64,000 bases of DNA from Phenylobacterium sp. J367 (GTDB lineage Bacteria > Pseudomonadota > Alphaproteobacteria > Caulobacterales > Caulobacteraceae): NCBI RefSeq assembly GCF_024699985.1, contig NZ_JAJONA010000001.1, positions 2,858,501 to 2,922,500 on the forward strand, given 5' to 3'. A program made the translations under genes and the position numbers. A model generated the notes under the pieces. The model saw only the letters and a list, made by a program, of their open reading frames with translations, did not search any database and was not told the origin of the DNA. This document shows positions 23,578 to 30,877 of this stretch, piece by piece (the stretch's first letter is position 1; each line of letters begins with the position of its first letter).

Positions 23578-23600
23578 TCAGGCCCCCGACCCTTAGGGAA

Positions 23601-23630
23601 GCCGGAGGCGGCCGCTCCGCCTCCGGCTTT
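23601..23630 (+). terminator. Rho-independent terminator
   Basis: A perfect 11-base inverted repeat (GCCGGAGGCGG at 23601-23611 and its complement at 23617-23627) with a 5-base loop is followed by TTT. It lies 24 bases after the lipoprotein stop. The rest of the gap to 23851 shows nothing recognisable and may mark the left side of the integrated element. Confidence 0.85.
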
Positions 23631-23851
23631 CGTCCCTCCAGGGACCGACGCAATAAGCGGGTCGATAGTCTGGCCCCAGCGGGTCTCGTGGTTCCTCTCC
23701 GCGGCGTGAGATCGGAGATCCCAGCGAAGCCTCCTTGGCCGTCGGGCCTTCGTGGCATGTCCTCAGCTGATCCGGTCGGGGTCCGGCCGCCCACAACGGT
23801 TCTGCACGGCGCTGGGCCAACCCCAGGTCCGTCAGTGGCCGACGCATGCGC

Positions 23852-24367
23852 CTAGGTCCGGTATCTCGCCATGCAGAGCTTGAGGGCCTGGGTCATTCGC
23901 TTCTCGACGGCCTTGACCGAGATCCCGAGGTGTACCGCGATCTCGGCATAGGTCATGCCGCCGAAGCGGCTCAACACATAGACGTCGCGGAGATTGCGGG
24001 GGAGCTTCGCGACCATTTCCCGGTGAAGCAGCGCCTCGTGCTGGTCGGGAGGCGTGACGCCGTCGACGGGGTCTTCGTTGCCGACCAGCCGGGGGCGCTT
24101 CTGGGCCTGCTCGCGGCGCAGATGGTCCTGGGCGACGTTGAGGGCGACCCGGGCGAGCAGCGCCTTCGGACTGCGCCAGTCGATGGGCTGGCGGGCGAGG
24201 CGGAGAAAGGCTTCCTGGGCGAGATCCTCGGCGATCTCGGAGCCGAAGCGGCGGGCGAGGAAGGCGACGGTCCAGGCGCCGTAGACGCGGTAGAGGTGGC
24301 TGACCTCGACTGACCAAGCCTCGCGACCACGCTCGGGCGATTGATTGGCCGGGTCCGCCTTTGACAC
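23852..24367 (-). CDS. ECF-type RNA polymerase sigma factor (FecI-like)
   Basis: About 171 residues from a GTG at 24367. Region 2 contains FLARRFGSEIAEDLAQEAFL and region 4 contains LPRNLRDVYVLSRFGGMTYA, EIAVHLGISVKAVEKRMTQA. It should direct core RNA polymerase to a few promoters. No anti-sigma gene is adjacent. A start inside the frame nearer VEVSHLY is possible, because no clear ribosome site supports the GTG. It is divergent from the XRE genes, and a palindromic site at 24432-24468 lies in the shared upstream region, so those regulators may control it. Confidence 0.82.
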   Translation of the reverse strand: MSKADPANQSPERGREAWSVEVSHLYRVYGAWTVAFLARRFGSEIAEDLAQEAFLRLARQPIDWRSPKALLARVALNVAQDHLRREQAQKRPRLVGNEDPVDGVTPPDQHEALLHREMVAKLPRNLRDVYVLSRFGGMTYAEIAVHLGISVKAVEKRMTQALKLCMARYRT

Positions 24368-24431
24368 GAGGTACAGCGTCCATTGAGAGGCTAGCGGAAA
24401 GATTCCAGAGCCGTGAGCATGCCCGGGACTG

Positions 24432-24468
24432 ATTGTAGAGGATACTCCGTGGTGAAATACTCGACAAT
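24432..24468. promoter_or_regulatory. Palindromic operator, copy 1
   Basis: A 37-base imperfect palindrome. The left arm ATTGTAGAGGAT pairs with the right arm ATACTCGACAAT (10 of 12 positions). Its left part (24433-24452) matches 24700-24719 at 19 of 20 bases. It lies 18 bases before the first XRE gene and upstream of the divergent sigma factor. Confidence 0.65.
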
Positions 24469-24485
24469 CCCGTCGCTTCTTGCCG

Positions 24486-24695
24486 ATGAAGCTTCGGCGG
24501 ATCCTCGCGCGGAACGTGATCAGGCGACGTAATGCCGTCGGCCTGTCGCAGGAAGCGCTCGCCGATCGGGCTGGAGTTGATCGGACCTGGCTGAGCAAGC
24601 TTGAGACAGCCAAGGCGGCCGTCTCCATCGATGTCATTGAGAAAGTCGCGCGCGGGCTGGACGTGGAGCCTGCTCTTCTACTGTCGGGCGAATAG
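24486..24695 (+). CDS. Small XRE/HTH_3 regulator 1 (C-protein-like)
   Basis: 69 residues, essentially one helix-turn-helix domain: NVIRRRNAVGLSQEALADRA is the HTH start and GVDRTWLSKLETAKAAVSID the recognition helix region, ending VARGLDVEPALLLSGE. Such one-domain proteins resemble controller (C) proteins and phage-type repressors that bind palindromes as dimers. ATG 24486 is preferred over a TTG two codons upstream. A palindromic site lies just upstream, suggesting autoregulation. Confidence 0.82.
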   Translation: MKLRRILARNVIRRRNAVGLSQEALADRAGVDRTWLSKLETAKAAVSIDVIEKVARGLDVEPALLLSGE

Positions 24696-24698
24696 CCG

Positions 24699-24735
24699 GT
24701 TGTCGAGGATACTCCGTGGAGGAATCCTCGCCATC
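24699..24735. promoter_or_regulatory. Palindromic operator, copy 2
   Basis: This site starts 4 bases after the XRE1 stop and ends 16 bases before the XRE2 start. CGAGGAT at 24704-24710 pairs perfectly with ATCCTCG at 24724-24730. The left half repeats copy 1 (TTGT-GAGGATACTCCGTGG, one mismatch in 20). It probably controls XRE2 separately from XRE1. Confidence 0.65.
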
Positions 24736-24751
24736 GGCGCGCCATCCCTGA

Positions 24752-24964
24752 ATGGGATCGAGGGAGATTTTGGCGGCGAACCTCCGTTCAGCCAGACGCC
24801 GCAATAACCTCTCCCAGGAAGAACTTGCGTCCAGAGCCGACATCGACCGGACCTACGTCAGCGCCTTGGAACGCGGTGTGTACGGGGCCACGATCGACGT
24901 CTTGGATCGACTGGCGCGTGCTCTGGATGTGGAGACCTGGGAACTCCTGAAGCCACCTAGCTAA
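24752..24964 (+). CDS. Small XRE/HTH_3 regulator 2 (C-protein-like)
   Basis: 70 residues: NLRSARRRNNLSQEELASRA, then DIDRTYVSALERGVYGATID and VLDRLARALDVETWELLK. It is clearly paralogous to the preceding gene across the whole length (RRRN-LSQE-LA-RA-DRT--S-LE). No ribosome site stands out, so translation may be leaderless or coupled. Two paralogous regulators with two copies of one operator suggest cross-regulation. Confidence 0.82.
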   Translation: MGSREILAANLRSARRRNNLSQEELASRADIDRTYVSALERGVYGATIDVLDRLARALDVETWELLKPPS

Positions 24965-25024
24965 GGCTGACGTGGGCAGCGTTCGGGGCCGTGCGGCCGA
25001 AGCCGCGCGGCCCCAGGCGAGGGG

Positions 25025-25327
25025 TCAGCCGCGACGCGACCAGCGCAGCTCGTGCTGGGTTTCGGTCTCGACGAGCAGGGCGTGGATCGGGGCGGGAAGG
25101 CTGGGGTCGTCGATGCGGACCGACAGGCAGCTGGGCTTGCCGTCGCGGGTGATCGTCCAGGCTGCCCCGAGCTCGAGGTCGCCGGCGAAGATCCGGTGGT
25201 CCGGGGCCTTGTCGCCGGTGCGCTCGGTGGGGCGGATCTCGACGGCCTTCAAGTGGAAGCCGAGTGTGCGGATGGCGCCGCGGTAGGCGCCGTCCTGGGC
25301 CTTCGTGAACGTGCCGATCGTGGTCAT
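25025..25327 (-). CDS. DUF736 family protein, copy 1
   Basis: 100 residues from ATG 25327 with GAGGAG upstream. MTTIGTFTKAQDGAYRGAIR and LKAVEIRPTERTGDKAPDHR are typical of DUF736, a family found almost only in conjugative and integrative elements of Proteobacteria; its biochemical role is not known to me. It is divergent from a second DUF736 gene 600 bases away (about half the residues shared), and the two genes have related upstream leaders. Confidence 0.9.
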   Translation of the reverse strand: MTTIGTFTKAQDGAYRGAIRTLGFHLKAVEIRPTERTGDKAPDHRIFAGDLELGAAWTITRDGKPSCLSVRIDDPSLPAPIHALLVETETQHELRWSRRG

Positions 25328-25445
25328 GGTGGGGCTCCTCTGGTGGGCGGGCCGCGCCAGCCGCGGCTCCGATGGCGGTCTCGGGCCGGGACCTGAGGCC
25401 GGGCGGCAGCCCTTGGGCCCGCAGCGGCAGCGGAGGACGGCGCAG
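25328..25445 (-). promoter_or_regulatory. Leader of DUF736 copy 1, similar to leader of copy 2
   Basis: Read on the minus strand, this stretch shares ordered blocks with 25807-25924 on the plus strand: GCCGTCCTCCGCTG, CGCTGCGGGCC, CGCCATCG, GCCGCGGC and GGCGCGGCCCG, ending in a purine-rich ribosome site. The blocks keep their order and roughly their spacing, whereas the centre of the gap does not align. It could be a promoter/operator or an RNA leader. Confidence 0.55.
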
Positions 25446-25806
25446 CCGTTGCCGGCCGGACGGGCCCGGCCGGGCTTGAGCCGATGGAGCCGTGGCGGTG
25501 CGGCGCGCGTGAGGGGAGCTTCCAGGCCATCCTGGGGTGGCTGGGTCACGGTGTGCGGGCGGGGCGGTTCCGCGCATGTCGCAGGGCGCGGTGCGGGCTG
25601 GACGGCTGGGGTGGATCGGCGCTGCAGGGTCTCGGCGGCGCTGGGTGGATGCGGGGTTCGCCGGTCGCTCCTTCGGGTTCGGCTCGGCTGCGCGGGCCTC
25701 TTCGTGGCGCATGGGGTCAAGGTCCGGTCATGCCGCAACGGCGGCTCCGGCTTTCTTCCCCTGCGCTGGCGCGCATTCCTCGCGAGGCAGGAAAGCCGGC
25801 GCTCGT
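25446..25806. other. GC-rich spacer without convincing gene
   Basis: Long open frames cross this stretch on both strands, but they are Arg/Gly/Pro-rich, continue through the flanking genes and match nothing recognisable. The right end holds an inverted repeat candidate around GCATTCCTCGCGAGGCAGG (25773-25791). I see no gene here. Confidence 0.5.
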
Positions 25807-25924
25807 CGCCGTCCTCCGCTGGCGCTGCGGGCCTGGCGGCTGCGGCACGCCCTGGCGGACCTCGACTCCGGATCGCCATCGAGGCCGCGGCAGGCGCGGC
25901 CCGATCAGATCAAGGAGACATCCC
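25807..25924 (+). promoter_or_regulatory. Leader of DUF736 copy 2
   Basis: This is the counterpart of the minus-strand leader at 25328-25445, with the same ordered blocks. It also contains a possible hairpin, CTCGA-N13-TCGAG at 25861-25883, and a strong ribosome site AAGGAG before ATG 25925. Confidence 0.55.
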
Positions 25925-26236
25925 ATGGCGACCATCGGCGCCTTCACCAAGAGCGGCGACGGCTCCTACGCGGGCTCGATCAAGACCCTCAGCCTCAACG
26001 TCAAGCAGGCCCAGCTGCGGCCCGTCGACAAGGAGAGCGAGAACGCCCCGGACTTCCGCATCTTCGCCGGCGGCACCGAGTTCGGGGCGGCCTGGAAGCG
26101 GACCTCCCGCGAGGACCGCGACTACCTCTCGGTCAAGCTCGACGATCCCAGCTTCCCGGCGCCGATCTACGCGAACCTCGTGGACGCCGAGGAAGGCTAC
26201 AGCCTGGTCTGGTCCCGCAGCCGGACCGCCAACTGA
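25925..26236 (+). CDS. DUF736 family protein, copy 2
   Basis: 103 residues: [60 protein letters not shown] and [20 protein letters not shown]. It aligns end to end with the divergent copy 1 (TIG-FTK--DG-Y-G-I-TL; FAG---GAAW; L-VR/KLDDPS-PAPI). It is transcribed toward the small zinc-ribbon genes and oriT. The function is unknown to me; the family is a marker of mobile elements. Confidence 0.92.
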   Translation: MATIGAFTKSGDGSYAGSIKTLSLNVKQAQLRPVDKESENAPDFRIFAGGTEFGAAWKRTSREDRDYLSVKLDDPSFPAPIYANLVDAEEGYSLVWSRSRTAN

Positions 26237-26331
26237 CCTCGCGACGGGCGGCGGCTCCCTCCACAGGGAGCCGCCGTTCCGCGTGCGATTTGGACTCGCC
26301 AGGCCTGGCGTGTTCTGTCTTTGTTCGCGGC

Positions 26332-26493
26332 ATGCGGAACGCCAACGACAACCATGCCCGCGCGCCGGGGGCGCGCATCCTGCCGATCCTGGGCGAGGTC
26401 CGGCGGGACGGCCGGATCGTCCTGCGTCCGGGGCCGCCGGCCTCGCCGGCCGCCCCGCCGCGCGCCCCGCAGCCGCCCGAAGGCGCATCATGA
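26332..26493 (+). CDS. 53-residue hypothetical protein
   Basis: MRNANDNHARAPGARILPIL, GEVRRDGRIVLRPGPPASPA and a Pro/Ala-rich tail. The N-terminal NANDN pattern and the short GEVRRDGRIVLRP strand look conserved rather than random, but no family is recognised. Its stop overlaps the next start (ATGA at 26490), which supports translation as the first gene of a three-gene set. Confidence 0.55.
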   Translation: MRNANDNHARAPGARILPILGEVRRDGRIVLRPGPPASPAAPPRAPQPPEGAS

Positions 26494-26840
26494 GCACCAA
26501 GCGGCCCGACGTCCTGGTCCAGCCGCCGAGCCCGCTGACAGCGCTGACGCTGGCGGAGATGCATGTCCGGCGCTGGACGCTCAAGGCGACCTGCAACCGC
26601 TGCGCGCTCAAGCTCAGGGCCAGCCTCCCGGCGCTGATCCGCACGCATGGCCCGGACGCCGTCTGGTGGGGACGCGCGCCCCGCTGCCCGGGCTTCGAGT
26701 GCGGCGGCGGCGTGCTCACCTACGCGGCCCAGGCGCTGCGCGGCGGGTCCTGGGTGGCGATGAACCAGGCGCCGGGACAGCTGGCGATGGCCGCCTACAG
26801 GAGCCGCAATCCGACCTACGCGGGGCCGCGCGACCCGTGA
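26490..26840 (+). CDS. Putative zinc-ribbon protein
   Basis: 116 residues. After a Pro/Leu-rich N-terminus come MHVRRWTLKATCNRCALKLR and APRCPGFECGGGVLTYAAQA: two Cys pairs (CNRC and C-x4-C) that would bind zinc. It overlaps the previous gene by the ATGA pattern. The function is unknown; such zinc-ribbon accessory proteins are common beside DUF736 genes in mobile elements. Confidence 0.6.
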   Translation: MSTKRPDVLVQPPSPLTALTLAEMHVRRWTLKATCNRCALKLRASLPALIRTHGPDAVWWGRAPRCPGFECGGGVLTYAAQALRGGSWVAMNQAPGQLAMAAYRSRNPTYAGPRDP

Positions 26841-26842
26841 CC

Positions 26843-27040
26843 ATGTTCCAGACCCTGCGCCGGATGATGTCGCCGCAGGACACCCTGAGGATCCGCTGCG
26901 GGGCCTGCGGTCGGGAGGCGGCCTGGCTCTGTGGCGAGGCGATCGCCCGGCTGGGGCCGGACGCCACGCCGATGGACGTCCGCCGCCGGCTGAGGTGCGG
27001 GGCCTGCGGCGCCGCGGGTCAGGCGCGGATATCCATCTGA
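26843..27040 (+). CDS. Small zinc-ribbon protein
   Basis: 65 residues: FQTLRRMMSPQDTLRIRCGA, CGREAAWLCGEAIARLGPDA and VRRRLRCGACGAAGQARISI. Two CGAC knuckles separated by about 40 residues form a classic zinc ribbon, possibly binding nucleic acid. A GTG at 26837 overlapping the upstream stop is an alternative start. It is convergent with the SRAP gene. Confidence 0.6.
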   Translation: MFQTLRRMMSPQDTLRIRCGACGREAAWLCGEAIARLGPDATPMDVRRRLRCGACGAAGQARISI

Positions 27041-27049
27041 CGGCGCGGT

Positions 27050-27784
27050 CTAGGCGGGCGCCGCTTCGTCCTGCCGAGCGCCCATGGCGACGACCGTCAG
27101 GGCGCCGTCGGACAGCGGACGCTGGAGATGCTGCACGCCGGCCCAGGGCGCGTCGCTCAGCCAGAGGTCCCACTCGGCAGGGTCGGTGAGGATCACCGGC
27201 ATGGCCTTCGAATGATAGGTCGCGACCTCGGCGTTGGCGTCGGTGGTGAGGAAGCCGAAGAGCTCGCAGTCCTCCCAGCCGGTCTTGATCTTCCGCACGC
27301 AGCCCCAGGGCGTCCAGACGCCGGCGAAGAAGGCGGCCGGACGGTCCTCGCCAAGCGCGAACCAGACGGGCTTCAGCGACCCGCCGACCTGGTCGGGCTC
27401 GCTGAACGAGGTGAAGGGGACGAGGCAGCGGTTGGCGGGGCCGAGCCAGGGCTGCCAGTGCCGGCTCGCGGTGTTGCGGATGTTGGTCGTGCCCTTGTCG
27501 GGCTCCATCCGCAGGAGCTCGTTGAAGTCGAAGGCCTGGTTCTTGGCCCGCAGCCGGTCGGCGCGCCGGGTGGCGGCGTCGAGCAGGGCCTTCTTCGACG
27601 ACGGCATGCCCCAGCGCATGTCGCGCATCTCGCGCAGCCCGTCCTCGCCGCGGACGACCACCGGCGCCGGATAGTCCGGGAAGATCCCGGGCATCGGCGG
27701 CTGGTTGTGGTTGCGGTCGGTCATGGCGCGGGCCAGGGCCGCGATCGCCGCCCGGCCCTTGGTCATCGAATAGAGGTTGCACAT
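27050..27784 (-). CDS. SOS-response-associated peptidase (SRAP/HMCES/YedK family)
   Basis: 244 residues beginning MCNLYSMTKG; the catalytic Cys2 is exposed after removal of Met1 and crosslinks to abasic sites in single-stranded DNA. Other conserved elements are RWGMPSS, NTASRHWQPW (Asn), VPFTSFSEPD (Glu) and ATYHSKAMPVILTDPAEWD (His). Known family members protect abasic sites during replication. Carriage beside a relaxase fits protection of the single strand during transfer, which is my inference. Confidence 0.92.
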   Translation of the reverse strand: MCNLYSMTKGRAAIAALARAMTDRNHNQPPMPGIFPDYPAPVVVRGEDGLREMRDMRWGMPSSKKALLDAATRRADRLRAKNQAFDFNELLRMEPDKGTTNIRNTASRHWQPWLGPANRCLVPFTSFSEPDQVGGSLKPVWFALGEDRPAAFFAGVWTPWGCVRKIKTGWEDCELFGFLTTDANAEVATYHSKAMPVILTDPAEWDLWLSDAPWAGVQHLQRPLSDGALTVVAMGARQDEAAPA

Positions 27785-27887
27785 GGGGCGCGAGCCTAGG
27801 CCGAGCGGCGCTGTCCGGGCCAGCAATCCAGGCGTGAAAACCCATCGTCCTTGGCCCGGCTGGGGCGGCCCTTGGGGGCCGGCGGGT

Positions 27888-28006
27888 GGCCGTCGCGGGG
27901 GCGCAGCCTTGCGCCCTCGCGACGGCCGAGGGGAGGGGCCAAGGTCGGTGGAGCGGTCTAGGGCAGGATAGCCTTGCCGGCAGCTTTGTAGACAGGAGCC
28001 CTGTCG
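27888..28006 (-). other. Predicted origin of transfer (oriT), IncP-like nic site
   Basis: The minus strand reads TATCCTGCCC at 27970-27961, matching the IncP/MOBP nic consensus YATCCTG|Y with the cut predicted between 27964 and 27963. An 18-base inverted repeat (27888-27905 and 27910-27927, one mismatch, 4-base loop) lies nearby. A second short repeat, GACAGG-N3-CCTGTC (27991-28005), covers the ribosome site of the mobilization gene. The region sits directly upstream of the MobC-like and MOBP relaxase genes. Confidence 0.6.
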
Positions 28007-28528
28007 ATGCCCGTGCTCAGCACGCGCGTTCCGGACGAGACGGCGGCGCGGTTCGACGCCGCGGCGGCGGCGGCGGGCGGCCGCTCGGCGCTGTTGCGCC
28101 GCCTGGTGGACGGCGCGGCCGGCGGCGCGGGGCCGCCGCCGGCGGAGGTCTCCGGCCGCCGTGACGCCATGCGGCTGATGGTGCGCCTGGCGATGCCCGA
28201 GGCGCGCCATGTCCGCGATCAGGCCGCGCGGCTGGGTCTTCCCCGCGCCGCCTGGGTCGCGGCGCTCGTGCGCCGCCATGCCTTGGCCGCGCCGCGCTTT
28301 CCGCGTCCGGAAGAGCTGCTGCTGGTCGCCGTCCACGGCGAGCTCCGGCGGATCGGCGTCAACGTCAACCAGATCGCCCGGGCCCTGAACACGGCGGTGG
28401 TGGAGGGCCGCGTGCTGGAGCTGGAGCTCGACGGGCTCGAGGACTTCCGGCGCGAGCTGCGCGCCCACGTCGCCGGCCTGGGCGAGGCGTTCGCCGGCAA
28501 CCTCGCCTACTGGGCGGCCGACCTGTGA
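28007..28528 (+). CDS. MobC-like relaxosome accessory protein
   Basis: 173 residues. The N-terminus PVLSTRVPDETAARFDAAAA resembles a ribbon-helix-helix DNA-binding start. The C-terminus GVNVNQIARALNTAVVEGRV, then RELRAHVAGLGEAF, is the conserved MobC/MbeC-type region (GxNxNQIARxxN). It would bind oriT and help the relaxase nick. Its stop overlaps the relaxase GTG start (GTGA). An inverted repeat over its ribosome site could allow autorepression. Confidence 0.82.
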   Translation: MPVLSTRVPDETAARFDAAAAAAGGRSALLRRLVDGAAGGAGPPPAEVSGRRDAMRLMVRLAMPEARHVRDQAARLGLPRAAWVAALVRRHALAAPRFPRPEELLLVAVHGELRRIGVNVNQIARALNTAVVEGRVLELELDGLEDFRRELRAHVAGLGEAFAGNLAYWAADL

Positions 28529-29550
28529 CCGAGTTCCGGACGGTCGCGGGCTTCGAGGACGTCTGGCGCCCGCCGGTGCGGACCGGCGCGCGGCGGCCGG
28601 AGGAGGTGTTGTCCGGGGCCGGCGCCGGCGCGGTGCGGGCGCGCCTTCGGCGCATCGTCAGGCGGGCGCCGGAGGTGATGGTCAAGGTGACCGGGCGGAC
28701 CCGCGACGCCGCGCATCTCGCCGCCCACCTCAGCTACATCACCCGCAACGGCGAGCTCGCGGCGGAGGACCGGGATGGTTTCGCGGTGGAGGGCCGTCGG
28801 GAGGTCGCCGACCTCGCCCGGGACTGGGCGGCGGCCGAACTGATGGACAGTCGGCGGAGAACCGGCTCGCCCTACAGCCTGCATCTCATCCTCTCGATGC
28901 CGGCCGGGACCGATGCGATCCGGCTGCGGGACGCGGCGCGGGCGTTCGCAGCCGAAGCCTTCGCGGCGGAGCGCGAGTACGTGCTCGTCCTGCATACGGA
29001 CACGCCGCACCCGCATGTGCACCTGGCGCTCCGGGCGCGGTCTGACGACGGTCGCCGGCTCTCGCCGAAGAAGGCGGACCTCGAGGCCTGGCGGCAGGGC
29101 TTCGCCCGCAGCCTGCGCGAGCATGGGATCGAGGCGGAGGCGACGCCACGGCGGGCGCGCGGCGTGACACGCAAGGCCGAGCGCGGCCCGCTGCGGCGGA
29201 TGCGGCAGCGGATGGAGGCGGGGCGGGCGGAGCTCGGTCGGGTGGCGCGAGACAAGATCCGTCAGGCCGCGGTGCTTGCGTTCGGCGGGGCCCCCGAGCC
29301 GACGCCGTGGGAGAAGCAGCTGGCGCTGCGGCAGCAGCGCATCCGCCGGCTCTACCTCGCCCAGGCCAAGCTCCTGCAGGCGTCCGGTGACGCGGCGGAC
29401 CGGTCGCTCGGTTTGGCGGTCGAAGCCTTCGTCAGAAGCCTCCGCCCGCCGGACACCGAACGGCTCGCCCTGGCGCGGGAGCTGAGGGCCGCCAACGCGC
29501 GGGTGAGGCGGCAGGTGGATCGGACGTATGGCGGGAAGGACCGCTCGTGA
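28525..29550 (+). CDS. MOBP-type relaxase, 3' end interrupted by IS1111-type element
   Basis: 341 residues. VKVTGRTRDAAHLAAHLSYI and FAAEREYVLVLHTDTPHPHV precede the metal-binding histidines HPHVHLALRA. The relaxase nicks oriT and stays covalently bound through a Tyr near the N-terminus (candidate in HLSYITRNG). The stop TGA at 29548-29550 is formed by the first bases of the insertion sequence, so the last in-frame codon is not native. Joining base 29545 to 40667 restores a longer frame ending at 40704 (adding FGDPGSAYRKER). The function may survive because the catalytic part is intact. Confidence 0.85.
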   Translation: MTEFRTVAGFEDVWRPPVRTGARRPEEVLSGAGAGAVRARLRRIVRRAPEVMVKVTGRTRDAAHLAAHLSYITRNGELAAEDRDGFAVEGRREVADLARDWAAAELMDSRRRTGSPYSLHLILSMPAGTDAIRLRDAARAFAAEAFAAEREYVLVLHTDTPHPHVHLALRARSDDGRRLSPKKADLEAWRQGFARSLREHGIEAEATPRRARGVTRKAERGPLRRMRQRMEAGRAELGRVARDKIRQAAVLAFGGAPEPTPWEKQLALRQQRIRRLYLAQAKLLQASGDAADRSLGLAVEAFVRSLRPPDTERLALARELRAANARVRRQVDRTYGGKDRS

Positions 29551-29613
29551 TGCTGTGGACGGCTCCCCGCCACCGCGGGAGCGTGAGCTTCTGCAGAGCA
29601 GGAGGAGCAAGCC

Positions 29614-30639
29614 ATGGGCCCGGTCGTCACGGTCGGTCTGGATATCGCCAAGTCCGTCTTCCAAGTGCACGGGGTTGATGCAGGCGGCGAGGTCGTTTTC
29701 CGGCGGCAGATCAGGCGAGCGCAGTTGTTGCGGTTCTTCGTGGATCAACCGGCCTGCCTGGTGGGGATCGAGGCGTGCGCAACAGCCCATTACTGGGCGC
29801 GAGAACTGAGCCGGCTGGGCCACACCGTGCGGCTCATGCCGCCCAGCTACGTGAAGCCCTACGTGAAGCGGCAGAAGAACGACGCGGCCGACGCCGAAGC
29901 GATCTGCGAGGCCGTCACCCGGCCGACGATGCGCTTCGTCGAGGTGAAGAGCCCAGAGCAGCAGAGCGTCATGGTCCTGCACCGGGTGCGCACGATGCTG
30001 ATGCGCCAGCGGATCCAGCTGTCGAACGCCATTCGTGGCCACATGGCCGAGTTCGGCTTGGTGGCGCCGATCGGGCGGGAGGGCCTGCAGAGCCTGATCA
30101 GGTTGGTCGAAGCGGGTGACCCGTCGATCCCTGAGGAGGCGAGGGCTTGTCTGGAGATGCTGGCCGCGCAGCTAAGCCTGGTGAACCAGCAACTCCTTGA
30201 GACTGACCGCCAGATCCGGGCAAGCGTCCGAGCGAGCGAGGTCGGGCGCAGGCTGATGGGCATTCCGGGCGTCGGGCCATTGCTCGCCAGCGCCCTCGTC
30301 GCCACGGTTGCTGAACCCTCGGCGTTCAAGTCTGGCCGCAACCTGGCCGCCTGGATCGGACTCGTTCCGAAGCAGAACTCCAGCGGCGGCAAGGAGCGGC
30401 TGGGCGGGATCACCAAGCAGGGAGATCGGTACCTGCGCCAACTGATGGTGGTCGGCGCGCTGGCCGTCGTCCGCTATGCCGAGCGGCATGGGACACGGCG
30501 GCCGTGGCTGGTTCAGTTGCTCGCCAGGCGGCCGACGAAGGTGGCCACCGTGGCGCTCGCCAACAAGATGGCCCGCATGGCCTGGGCGATCATGACCAGC
30601 GGCCAGGGCTACCGCGAGCCGGAACTCCGAGCGGCCTAG
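29614..30639 (+). CDS. IS110/IS1111-type transposase (DEDD recombinase)
   Basis: 341 residues. The N-terminal RuvC-like domain has VGLDIAKSVFQVHG (Asp10), VGIEACATAHYWA (Glu53) and KNDAADAEAI (Asp90, Asp93), the DEDD set. The C-terminal Transposase_20 domain has RRLMGIPGVGPLLASALVAT and LVPKQNSSGGKERLGGITKQ, with the candidate catalytic Ser and the usual GDRYLRQLMVVGA. The enzyme recombines DNA guided by a structured RNA from the element's non-coding end. AGGAGG lies upstream of the ATG. This copy is intact. Confidence 0.95.
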   Translation: MGPVVTVGLDIAKSVFQVHGVDAGGEVVFRRQIRRAQLLRFFVDQPACLVGIEACATAHYWARELSRLGHTVRLMPPSYVKPYVKRQKNDAADAEAICEAVTRPTMRFVEVKSPEQQSVMVLHRVRTMLMRQRIQLSNAIRGHMAEFGLVAPIGREGLQSLIRLVEAGDPSIPEEARACLEMLAAQLSLVNQQLLETDRQIRASVRASEVGRRLMGIPGVGPLLASALVATVAEPSAFKSGRNLAAWIGLVPKQNSSGGKERLGGITKQGDRYLRQLMVVGALAVVRYAERHGTRRPWLVQLLARRPTKVATVALANKMARMAWAIMTSGQGYREPELRAA

Positions 30640-30877
30640 AAACCAGCGCCTCGGCGCACCAAGCTTGGGAAGGGCGGTGACAGACTAACGCATCCAGCCG
30701 GTCGATACCGAAGGACAGGAAAACCCAGTTGCGCCAGGGCGCCTCGAGCGCGTGCTTTTGGTCGGGACCGGTCCTCGCGGAAGGCATTATGGCCAGCGGC
30801 CACGTGAGCCGCACCAACAGGTCGAACACATGGCCGCACCGACCAGCTCAGCGGAAGTCCAGAACACCCTTGCCAAT
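30640..30877 (+). ncRNA. Candidate bridge-RNA region of the IS (copy 1)
   Basis: A non-coding stretch of about 240 bases after the transposase, conserved in both copies except for one G-run length. In IS1111-group elements the bridge RNA is expected in the right end. GAAGGAC at 30710-30716 matches the left target flank of copy 1 (GAAGGAC at 29535-29541), and GCATC at 30690-30694 is complementary to the GATGC of the left end. These short matches are suggestive only; no structure was computed. Confidence 0.4.

Noticed and set aside
25305..26840. A 511-codon plus-strand frame through the DUF736 gap
   Set aside because: It is composed of Arg/Gly/Ala-rich sequence, crosses the second DUF736 gene in another frame and has no family resemblance.
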